Origin: an uncultured Pseudomonadota bacterium
Lineage (GTDB): Bacteria > Myxococcota_A > UBA9042 > CAIXZC01
Direction of reading: 5' to 3'
DNA length: 12,758 nucleotides
NCBI GenBank assembly: GCA_937876385.1
Contig: CALFHQ010000671.1
Coordinates: 1 to 12,758 of the forward strand
Below the pieces are notes generated by a model. That model saw only the letters and a program-made list of their open reading frames with translations. It was not told where the DNA came from and ran no database searches. The position numbers and the translations under genes were made by a program. How positions within the stretch are numbered: the stretch's first letter is position 1; every line of letters begins with the position of its first letter. Below are positions 7,156 through 12,758 of the stretch, in pieces.

Positions 7156-9804
7156 ATGCTGTTTACTAGATTCGCACTGTGGATACGGTTGCTCTTCCCC
7201 CTGTTTGCTCGGGTCAAGGTAGACCGCCGATGGGTGGATGCCGTCAATGAGCAGGCTTCCGAGGGCACTGTCATTTATGTCGTCGAGATGGAGAGCGTCC
7301 TTGATTACAGCCTTCTCCATTACCTGCTGAGAAGAAACGGGCTCCCTGTTCCCGAGGTGTCAAACTCGAGGGTTCACTGGTTGGCTCGACCGCTGTGGTA
7401 TCTCCTTCTCGGTCCATTTATCTGGCTTTTTCAGAAGCTCTTCCGGCGCCAGTCGCTGGACCAACGCTTCTACCAGGGCATCAAAGAGGGGAAGACGGCC
7501 CTGCTCTTCCTCAAACGAGCGCAATTTGTGTCGCTGCCTCGCGGGAACATCGGCGTTTCGTACCTCAAGGAGCTCATTTCCATGCAAGGGGAGATTGAGA
7601 AGCCGCTGATTCTCGTTCCCCAGCTTCTCTTCTGGTCTCCTGCTCCCGATCGCTATCGAAAGGGGATCATGCACCTCATTCTGGGAGACCCCAATGTCCC
7701 CGGATTCCGTCGGTTGTTGTCGTTCCTTTCCGGTCCCGTTCGAGCCTACGTCACATCTGGCCCGGCTTTGAACCTGAAGGCCAACCTGGAGGAAGCCGAC
7801 CAGGGGTTCGAAGGGGAAGCCACCGATGGGGATACCACCGCTCGGCGAGTCCAATGGCTCCTTCATCGCGCCATTGACATGGAAGAGAAGACGGTGCGGG
7901 GGCCCATGCTCAAGACGGCCCGTCAGGTGCGGGAAGAGATGCTTCTGGATCCCAACTTCTCGGCCCGAATCGAGGCCATTGGAAAGGAGCAGGGCCTCAC
8001 TAGCAAACAGTCGAAGAAGCGTGTTGCCGAGTACATCCATGAGATCGCTGCCGACTTTCGTATCGGGTACATCGAGTTCCTCACCCTGGTGCTGACCCCC
8101 ATCTTCAAGCGAGTCTTTTCTTCCTTCGTGGTGGACCGAGAGGCCATCGAGACCATTCGAGAGGCCTCCAGAGACTCTGCCGTGGTGCTTGTTCCCAGTC
8201 ACCGAAGCCACATCGACTACCTGGTGATCAGTTATCTCCTCTACCTGAAAGGGGTGATACCGCCGCACATTGCAGCCGGATCCAATCTCTCCTTTTTCCC
8301 CATGGGGCACATCTTCCGCCATTGTGGGGCGTTCTTCATCCGCCGAAAGACCGGGGACGACGGCCTCTATTCCATCAGCCTCTCCCAGTACATTCGGAAG
8401 CTGCTCAAGGACGGACATTCCTTTGAGTTTTTCATTGAGGGGGGGCGCAGTCGCACCGGGAAGACCCTTCAACCGAAGTTTGGCCTGCTGAGTTACGTGG
8501 TGGAAGCGGTGACCAGCCAGGCCGTAAAGGACGTCACCGTCATCCCCATCGCCCTGTCCTACGAGCGAATCATGGAGATGGAGGGCTATACCCGGGAATT
8601 GGCGGGGGGGGAGAAGCGAGCTGAGGATCTGGGGGGACTCGTTCGCTCGGCTGAAGTGCTAGACACCACCAATGGACGGCTCTACATCACTGCCGGCCGC
8701 CCTCTGAAGATCGGTCGCTTCGTCAAGAACAGCTTTGATAAGCCCATCGAGGAGATCACAACCGACGAGCGACGCTATCTCATCAAGCGGTTGGGCTATC
8801 TCATCCTGGACCGAATCAACCGGGCAACAGTGGTTAACCCCTCGGGGCTTGTTGCCACAGTGTTGCTCAGCCATCATCGCAGGGGCATCTCTCGAGAGCG
8901 CTTCCTGGAAGTCGCAGGCCACTTGCTGCATTTCGCCAGACAGCGTGGCTATATGCTGTCGATTACCCTGGAGCGAGCCTTGAAAGCCGCAGCCCAGGAA
9001 TTGCTCAAGGCCCGAGAGCGAACCGCAGGAGAACCCAACGATCCCTCCTTGGATCGAGCACGGGGTGAGGCAGTCGCATCCATTCTGGACGAAGCTCTGG
9101 AGCTGTTTCGAAACCAGGGATACATTCATGTGGAGGAGTTCGACGGTTCTGAAGTGATCTCCGTGTTGCCCTCTTCAAGACTGTTTCTCAACTACTATCG
9201 AAACAACCTTCTTCATGTTTTCCAGCGAGAAGGGTTGGTGGCCTCAGCCATCTTGACCAGACAACATCAGCACCTCATTCGGGTCTCGGAAGTCCAGGAA
9301 GACGTTCGGTTCCTCTCCAAACTGCTCAAACAGGAGTTCATCTTCAGGGTGGGAGACTTCGAGCGAGGAGTATTGGCAGGGTTGGCGTCCCTGTCCGAGA
9401 ACGGAATTGTGGGGGTGAGGAACGAAGTCATCGAGGTCATCCCGGAACAAATGGAACGTCTCCATCTGTTCCGGAATATCATCCTCCCCATCGTGGAGAG
9501 CTACCTGGTCGCCGCTCGATACGCTTCGGCGGTGCGCTTCAAAGGGGCCATGAAATCTCGAGATCTGGCTCGTGCCATCTTGAAGAAGGCCTCCAAAGAT
9601 TACCAAGAGGGTGCGATCACCTGCAACGAGGCACTTTCCACTGCCAATATCACCAATGCGTTGGCTCACTTTGAAGCCATCGGAGTCCTCAAAAAAGTCG
9701 AGTCGGGCATCGATGCCGGGAAACTTCGGCTGGCCAGAGGAAGCGCCTGGGAAGACCTCAAGGTCTGGGAAGAACGAATTGCCCGCTTCGTGGAGATTCC
9801 ATAG
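7156..9804 (+). CDS. plsB: Glycerol-3-phosphate acyltransferase PlsB
   Basis: Encodes an 882-residue sn-glycerol-3-phosphate 1-O-acyltransferase, which makes lysophosphatidate from acyl-ACP or acyl-CoA at the inner membrane, the first step of phospholipid synthesis. All four acyltransferase blocks are present: HRSHID at 349-354 (catalytic His349 and Asp354), GAFFIRR at 391-397, EGGRSRTGK from 428, and VTVIPIALSYE shortly after. PPHIAAGSNLSFFP lies between the first two, as in E. coli PlsB (807 residues), and LNYYRNNLLHVF matches its C-terminal region. The N-terminus (LWIRLLFPLFARVKVD) is amphipathic to hydrophobic and suits membrane association. The ATG at 7156 is the first start after an in-frame stop at 7138; the ribosome binding site is weak (AGGA about 20 bases upstream), so a slightly later start is possible. 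It heads a cluster: the next gene begins nine bases after its stop. Catalytic activity is expected because no key residue is missing. Confidence 0.95.
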   Translation: MLFTRFALWIRLLFPLFARVKVDRRWVDAVNEQASEGTVIYVVEMESVLDYSLLHYLLRRNGLPVPEVSNSRVHWLARPLWYLLLGPFIWLFQKLFRRQSLDQRFYQGIKEGKTALLFLKRAQFVSLPRGNIGVSYLKELISMQGEIEKPLILVPQLLFWSPAPDRYRKGIMHLILGDPNVPGFRRLLSFLSGPVRAYVTSGPALNLKANLEEADQGFEGEATDGDTTARRVQWLLHRAIDMEEKTVRGPMLKTARQVREEMLLDPNFSARIEAIGKEQGLTSKQSKKRVAEYIHEIAADFRIGYIEFLTLVLTPIFKRVFSSFVVDREAIETIREASRDSAVVLVPSHRSHIDYLVISYLLYLKGVIPPHIAAGSNLSFFPMGHIFRHCGAFFIRRKTGDDGLYSISLSQYIRKLLKDGHSFEFFIEGGRSRTGKTLQPKFGLLSYVVEAVTSQAVKDVTVIPIALSYERIMEMEGYTRELAGGEKRAEDLGGLVRSAEVLDTTNGRLYITAGRPLKIGRFVKNSFDKPIEEITTDERRYLIKRLGYLILDRINRATVVNPSGLVATVLLSHHRRGISRERFLEVAGHLLHFARQRGYMLSITLERALKAAAQELLKARERTAGEPNDPSLDRARGEAVASILDEALELFRNQGYIHVEEFDGSEVISVLPSSRLFLNYYRNNLLHVFQREGLVASAILTRQHQHLIRVSEVQEDVRFLSKLLKQEFIFRVGDFERGVLAGLASLSENGIVGVRNEVIEVIPEQMERLHLFRNIILPIVESYLVAARYASAVRFKGAMKSRDLARAILKKASKDYQEGAITCNEALSTANITNALAHFEAIGVLKKVESGIDAGKLRLARGSAWEDLKVWEERIARFVEIP

Positions 9805-9806
9805 GA
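9803..9806 (+). promoter_or_regulatory. Ribosome binding site overlapping the plsB stop codon
   Basis: AGGA shares bases with the plsB TAG at 9802-9804 and sits seven bases before the deaminase ATG, supporting coupled translation and the choice of start at 9814. Confidence 0.6.
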
Positions 9807-9813
9807 TGTCAGC

Positions 9814-10659
9814 ATGATACTCGTACTCTACAGCCGCGACGAAAGTTGGGTCGAGCCCTTCCGACAGCGTCTCGAAATCAGTGGGTTTCGAGCCCTCGAC
9901 CTGGACTCGACTCTGGGGGGAAATGAAGAGTTGGTCTCTCTTGCCATGAAGCAGTGGGGAGACGGCTTTCGTGTGCACCTCGTCGCAGACAAGATCGACC
10001 CCTTGGCCAACTACATCATCACCGGAATTCGTCACGTAGCCGAAGTCGTCGCCTTGAACCAGATTCGAGCTACGGGGGTGCTCCAGCGGGACATTCCCCT
10101 GTCGTCGGAAGAACGGGATTTTCTGGAGCAACTCGGCATTCCTGTGGAAACCGTGGAGAGTACCGACGCCGATGACGACGCCACCGTGGCCTCTGTTCTC
10201 TCAGTCGCAAAACGCCTCCCGAGAGTTTCCTGGGACGACTACTTCATGTCCATCGCACATATTGTCGCAACCCGGGGAGACTGCCTGAAACGCCGCGTAG
10301 CGGCGATCATCGTAAAGGACCGAAGAATCGTAGCCACAGGCTACAACGGTACCCCTCGAGGAACAGTCAATTGCGGTGATGGTGGCTGCCCTCGTTGCGC
10401 CAGTCTCGGCCCCAGCGGCACCGCACTGGGAGAGTGTCTGTGTTCTCACGGCGAAGAAAACGCCATCACCCAGGCTGCCTATCACGGAATCAGTGTCAAA
10501 GGGGCCACGGTGTATTGCACCACTTCCCCTTGTCTTCTGTGCACCAAGATGATCATCAACTGTGGAATTTCCGAGGTGATTTACAACGCCTCATATCCTC
10601 TGGGTGAACGCTCACTCGAACTCCTCCGGGAAGCTCGAGTGACTGTTCGGCAGAGCTGA
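9814..10659 (+). CDS. dCMP deaminase fused to an N-terminal P-loop-less kinase-like domain
   Basis: Residues about 135-281 form a cytidine/deoxycytidylate deaminase domain that should convert dCMP to dUMP for thymidylate synthesis. Visible features are GYNGTPRG, the zinc site His212-Gly-Glu214, and PCLLC with Cys240 and Cys243; Glu214 is the catalytic acid/base. Further Cys residues (NCGDGGCPRC, ECLC) may bind a second, structural zinc as in ComEB/T4-type dCMP deaminases. Residues 1-130 resemble a nucleoside-monophosphate/dephospho-CoA kinase fold, with ITGIRHVAEVVAL matching the usual VIDGIRNPxEVExL strand-helix, but the position of the Walker A loop reads LYSRDESW and has no GxxxxGK[ST]. 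Yeast Dcd1 also carries a kinase-like N-terminus. AGGA at 9803-9806 overlaps the plsB stop and lies seven bases before the ATG, suggesting translational coupling to plsB. The deaminase call is firm; the role of the front domain is unknown. Confidence 0.88.
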   Translation: MILVLYSRDESWVEPFRQRLEISGFRALDLDSTLGGNEELVSLAMKQWGDGFRVHLVADKIDPLANYIITGIRHVAEVVALNQIRATGVLQRDIPLSSEERDFLEQLGIPVETVESTDADDDATVASVLSVAKRLPRVSWDDYFMSIAHIVATRGDCLKRRVAAIIVKDRRIVATGYNGTPRGTVNCGDGGCPRCASLGPSGTALGECLCSHGEENAITQAAYHGISVKGATVYCTTSPCLLCTKMIINCGISEVIYNASYPLGERSLELLREARVTVRQS

Positions 10660-10674
10660 AACCAGGAGTACGGG

Positions 10675-11586
10675 ATGTCGGTTGGAAAAGGAATTGCGTT
10701 GGTACGGGCCGAACACCTGAAAGAACGAGTCACCAGAGCCATGAAAGAGGTGGGGCTTTCTGTCACGCTGGTTTCCGATGTGGAAGAACTGCTTCGAATG
10801 CAACGAGAGATCTTCCCTGATCTGCTCGTCGTCGAAACGGAAATAGTCGGAGACAAGGTCGCCGATGCCCAAGAATTCCTGGAAGCCGTGCGTAGCAGCG
10901 CTGCCTGGTTTGATGTCCCCGTCCTCTTCTGCTCTCCCTACGTTACAGTGACACAGAAGGCTCTCCTGACGGACAAGGAAGCCAGCGATGTCATCGATGT
11001 CAACTCCAGCGCTCGCCTGCTCTTGAAGCGGTTCCAGGACCTCGCCAGGCTTTCCTATCTAAAGAGGCAGGTGAGGGAGCTTGAGCAGGAGCTTAGAGGG
11101 CCGGGAAGGGCGTCCAAACCCGACTCGGTTACCGGTTTGGCGCAATGGGCCGAGTTCAAAGAAACCGTGGCTTCGGAAGTCGCCAGAGCCGGCCGATATG
11201 ATTTGGCCCTCTCCCTCGTGCTCTTCTCCGTCGACAGACTGGACGCCATCGCTTCGGGCAACCCGGACAAGGGACAGGATATTCGTCGAGTCAGCGCGAG
11301 ACATCTGGCTCGTACCATTCGAAATGTGGACCGTTTGGGGCTCCTCGAGCAGGACTTCCTGGTTCTCCTTCCCATGACCCAGCGAATGGGTGCCACCATC
11401 ATGGCCAGACGCCTGCAATCTCAGTTGGTGGAGCAGTCAAAGGTCTACGAAGACGTCACCGTGTCTTGTGCCGTGGTGGCGCTGGACCAGTTGGGAAAGA
11501 GGACTGTGGACGGGGTGAAAGCGTTGCTGGTCGACCGACTTCAGAAAGCACAAAGCAAGGGTCGAGGAACACTACTGGACCAGTGA
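10675..11586 (+). CDS. Degenerate response-regulator receiver plus degenerate GGDEF protein
   Basis: A 303-residue cytoplasmic protein with two signalling folds that have both lost their active sites. Residues 1-120 follow a receiver pattern, but the first strand reads GIALVRAE in place of the acidic pair. The phosphoacceptor strand reads PDLLVVETEI, with Glu54 where Asp is expected. A charged coiled coil (LKRQVRELEQEL) links to residues about 143-265, which match a diguanylate cyclase domain (DSVTGLAQWAEF at its start, then RAGRYDLALSLVLFSVD, ending with LVLLP). The signature GGDEF loop is LEQDF at 224-228, so no cyclic-di-GMP synthesis is expected. An RxxD inhibitory site is not evident. 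AGGAG at 10664-10668, six bases before the ATG, supports the start. It follows the deaminase by 15 bp and precedes the GTPase by 7 bp. It probably acts as a binding or scaffold protein; what it binds is unknown. Glu54 could mimic the phosphorylated state, but this is inference. Confidence 0.8.
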   Translation: MSVGKGIALVRAEHLKERVTRAMKEVGLSVTLVSDVEELLRMQREIFPDLLVVETEIVGDKVADAQEFLEAVRSSAAWFDVPVLFCSPYVTVTQKALLTDKEASDVIDVNSSARLLLKRFQDLARLSYLKRQVRELEQELRGPGRASKPDSVTGLAQWAEFKETVASEVARAGRYDLALSLVLFSVDRLDAIASGNPDKGQDIRRVSARHLARTIRNVDRLGLLEQDFLVLLPMTQRMGATIMARRLQSQLVEQSKVYEDVTVSCAVVALDQLGKRTVDGVKALLVDRLQKAQSKGRGTLLDQ

Positions 11587-11590
11587 GGAG
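11585..11590 (+). promoter_or_regulatory. Ribosome binding site overlapping the stop of the receiver/GGDEF gene
   Basis: GAGGAG shares two bases with the TGA at 11584-11586 and precedes the ATG at 11594, supporting that start and translational coupling. Confidence 0.6.
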
Positions 11591-11593
11591 ACC

Positions 11594-12592
11594 ATGCCTG
11601 CGAATCTGACTCCGAGCTACAAGGATGCAGAACGACGCTATCGGGAGGCACGGTCTCCAGATGAGAAACTCACCGCCCTCCAGGAGATGCTCCGGATCAT
11701 CCCCAAACACAAAGGAACCGATCATCTCCAAGCCGACCTCCGGAAACGTATCTCTCAAATCAAGAAGGACTCCGGGAAGAAATCCGCTACCCAGAAATCA
11801 AGCCAATCGCTCTATGTGAAACCAGAAGGAATCGGGCAAATCTTTCTTGTGGGTCCACCAAATGGCGGCAAATCGACCCTTCTCGACCTTCTCACCAACG
11901 CCAATCCGGAGGTGGCCGAGTTTCCCTTCTCAACCCAGATGTTCCTTCCCGGGATGATGCTCCACAAGAACGTATGGATTCAAGTGGTGGACATGCCCCC
12001 CATCTCCAAAGAAGCTCCCTTGACCTGGATTCCGTCAGTGGTTCGGTACGGGGACGCCGCATTTCTTGTGCTGAGCCTGGCCAGCGACGAGCTGCTGGAG
12101 CAGGTCGAAGAAGTGGCGGATTTTCTCCGTGAAGGGAAAGTCAAGCTGGCACGGCTGGAAGAGGAAACAGGGATGTTTGACGATGGTGTCGCCAGCCTTC
12201 GAACGATTCTGGTTCTCACCCACTGCCAGGATCCCGATGCAGCAGCGCGCCTGGAACTCCTTCACGAACTCATCGGCACCGACGCCTACGAGACCATTCA
12301 AGTCGATGCCCGAAGCCCGGAGACCCTGGAACCCCTCAGAAAGATCGGGTTTGATCTCATGGAGAAAGTACGTATCTATACGAAATTACAAGGGAAAGCT
12401 CCGGACATGAAGCAGCCCTTCGTTGTGGACCGAGGTGCCACAGTGGAAGACCTCGCCGGGCGCATCCACAAAGACATCAAGAACCGACTGGCATACGCCA
12501 AAATCTGGGGCCAGGAAGGAAAATACGACGGCCAACGAGTTGCCCAAGACTATGTTCTGCAAGACGAAGATATCGTACAGCTCTACTTCTAA
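11594..12592 (+). CDS. TGS-domain GTPase of the Obg/DRG-like family with an altered G4 motif
   Basis: A 332-residue protein resembling bacterial and archaeal TGS GTPases related to DRG and Obg, which usually associate with ribosomes. The N-terminus (MPANLTPSYKDAERRYREA, then IPKHKGTDHLQADLRKRI) is the helical, basic region typical of the group. The G domain shows G1 GPPNGGKST at 87-95 with Lys93, a possible G2 in FPFST, and G3 as VVDMPP, the Asp-x-Pro-Pro form I associate with this subfamily. The usual G4 NKxD, which selects guanine, is replaced: the strand reads LVLTHCQDPDA, with Thr-His-Cys-Gln where Asn-Lys-x-Asp belongs. Residues about 272-332 form a TGS domain (PFVVDRGATVEDLAGRIHKD, ending in DEDIVQLYF). 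GAGGAG at 11585-11590 overlaps the previous stop, supporting coupled translation. The protein may bind nucleotide with changed specificity, or only weakly. Confidence 0.88.
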   Translation: MPANLTPSYKDAERRYREARSPDEKLTALQEMLRIIPKHKGTDHLQADLRKRISQIKKDSGKKSATQKSSQSLYVKPEGIGQIFLVGPPNGGKSTLLDLLTNANPEVAEFPFSTQMFLPGMMLHKNVWIQVVDMPPISKEAPLTWIPSVVRYGDAAFLVLSLASDELLEQVEEVADFLREGKVKLARLEEETGMFDDGVASLRTILVLTHCQDPDAAARLELLHELIGTDAYETIQVDARSPETLEPLRKIGFDLMEKVRIYTKLQGKAPDMKQPFVVDRGATVEDLAGRIHKDIKNRLAYAKIWGQEGKYDGQRVAQDYVLQDEDIVQLYF

Positions 12593-12647
12593 ACAGGGGC
12601 ATCTCAGGCCGCCAGCGGGGCGCTTGCCGCCCGAGTTGACCCTGTTT
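12591..12647 (+). terminator. Possible stem-loop terminator after the TGS GTPase
   Basis: AAACAGGG (12591-12598, overlapping the TAA stop) pairs perfectly with CCCTGTTT (12640-12647). Inside, GGGCG (12618-12622) pairs with CGCCC (12628-12632) around a five-base loop. The 3' arm ends in only three T residues and no longer T-run follows, so termination may be weak or factor-dependent. Its position directly at the end of the cluster supports the call. Confidence 0.45.
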
Positions 12648-12671
12648 GGGCTACAGTGGAGCATCGAATTG

Positions 12672-12686
12672 CCTCCAAGGTGGAGG
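12672..12686. repeat. Small 6-bp stem with a three-base loop
   Basis: CCTCCA (12672-12677) pairs with TGGAGG (12681-12686), followed by TTT. It lies in non-coding DNA after the cluster and is short enough to arise by chance; it could back up the terminator at 12591-12647. Confidence 0.3.
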
Positions 12687-12728
12687 TTTCACTCATTACT
12701 TCTGCCACTTAAAACCCCAATCCAAATC

Positions 12729-12758
12729 CTTCCTCACCCAGGGAGGAAGTGGCCGTGC
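12729..12758 (+). promoter_or_regulatory. Possible ribosome binding site of a gene beyond the right edge, inside a 7-bp stem-loop
   Basis: AGGGAGGA (12740-12747) lies seven bases before a GTG at 12755-12757, so a new rightward gene may begin at the edge. The same site can fold: CTTCCTC (12729-12735) pairs with GAGGAAG (12743-12749). An alternative, mutually exclusive pairing is GCCACTT (12704-12710) with AAGTGGC (12747-12753). Nothing downstream is visible, so the gene itself is not supported. Confidence 0.25.

Noticed and set aside
7360..8472. A 370-codon leftward open frame opposite plsB
   Set aside because: It covers the catalytic blocks of PlsB on the other strand and shows no domain of its own.

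Overview
The window looks like chromosome of a moderately GC-rich, Gram-negative bacterium, most likely from the deltaproteobacterial/myxobacterial neighbourhood or a related candidate phylum. This is inference from gene content: a full-length PlsB acyltransferase, a secreted eukaryote-like alpha-2-macroglobulin, a PAS sensor protein with a V4R-like front domain, and many degenerate signalling domains. I see no rRNA, tRNA, CRISPR array, insertion sequence or phage gene.

Layout. Two genes run leftward from about 5472: a 1659-residue alpha-2-macroglobulin (a2m) and, 62 bp after its stop, the N-terminal third of a phosphofructokinase that runs off the left edge and appears frameshifted in the last bases. 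A strong interrupted palindrome lies between them. A 240-bp divergent intergenic region with another stem-loop separates a2m from the rightward genes. Those begin with a membrane-anchored PAS protein that ends exactly where a histidine kinase core would start and looks like a truncated kinase. About 150 bp later comes a tightly packed rightward cluster: plsB, a dCMP deaminase fused to a P-loop-less kinase-like domain, a receiver plus GGDEF protein with both active sites lost, and a TGS-domain GTPase. Gaps are 9, 15 and 7 bp, and two ribosome binding sites overlap the preceding stop codon. A possible stem-loop terminator follows, and the window ends in non-coding DNA that may carry the ribosome binding site of a further gene.

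How the genes may work together. a2m should encode a covalent protease trap in the periplasm or outside the cell. Its most unusual feature is a Cys-bracketed insertion resembling the C-terminal part of a type II secretion pseudopilin (GspG), directly before the bait-like segment. The plsB cluster joins phospholipid synthesis, pyrimidine deoxynucleotide supply, a probable protein-protein signalling module and a probable ribosome-associated GTPase. Three of its four products carry a domain that kept its fold but lost hallmark catalytic or nucleotide-binding residues. No known system is recognised as a whole; the cluster may be a growth-coordination operon, but that is inference.
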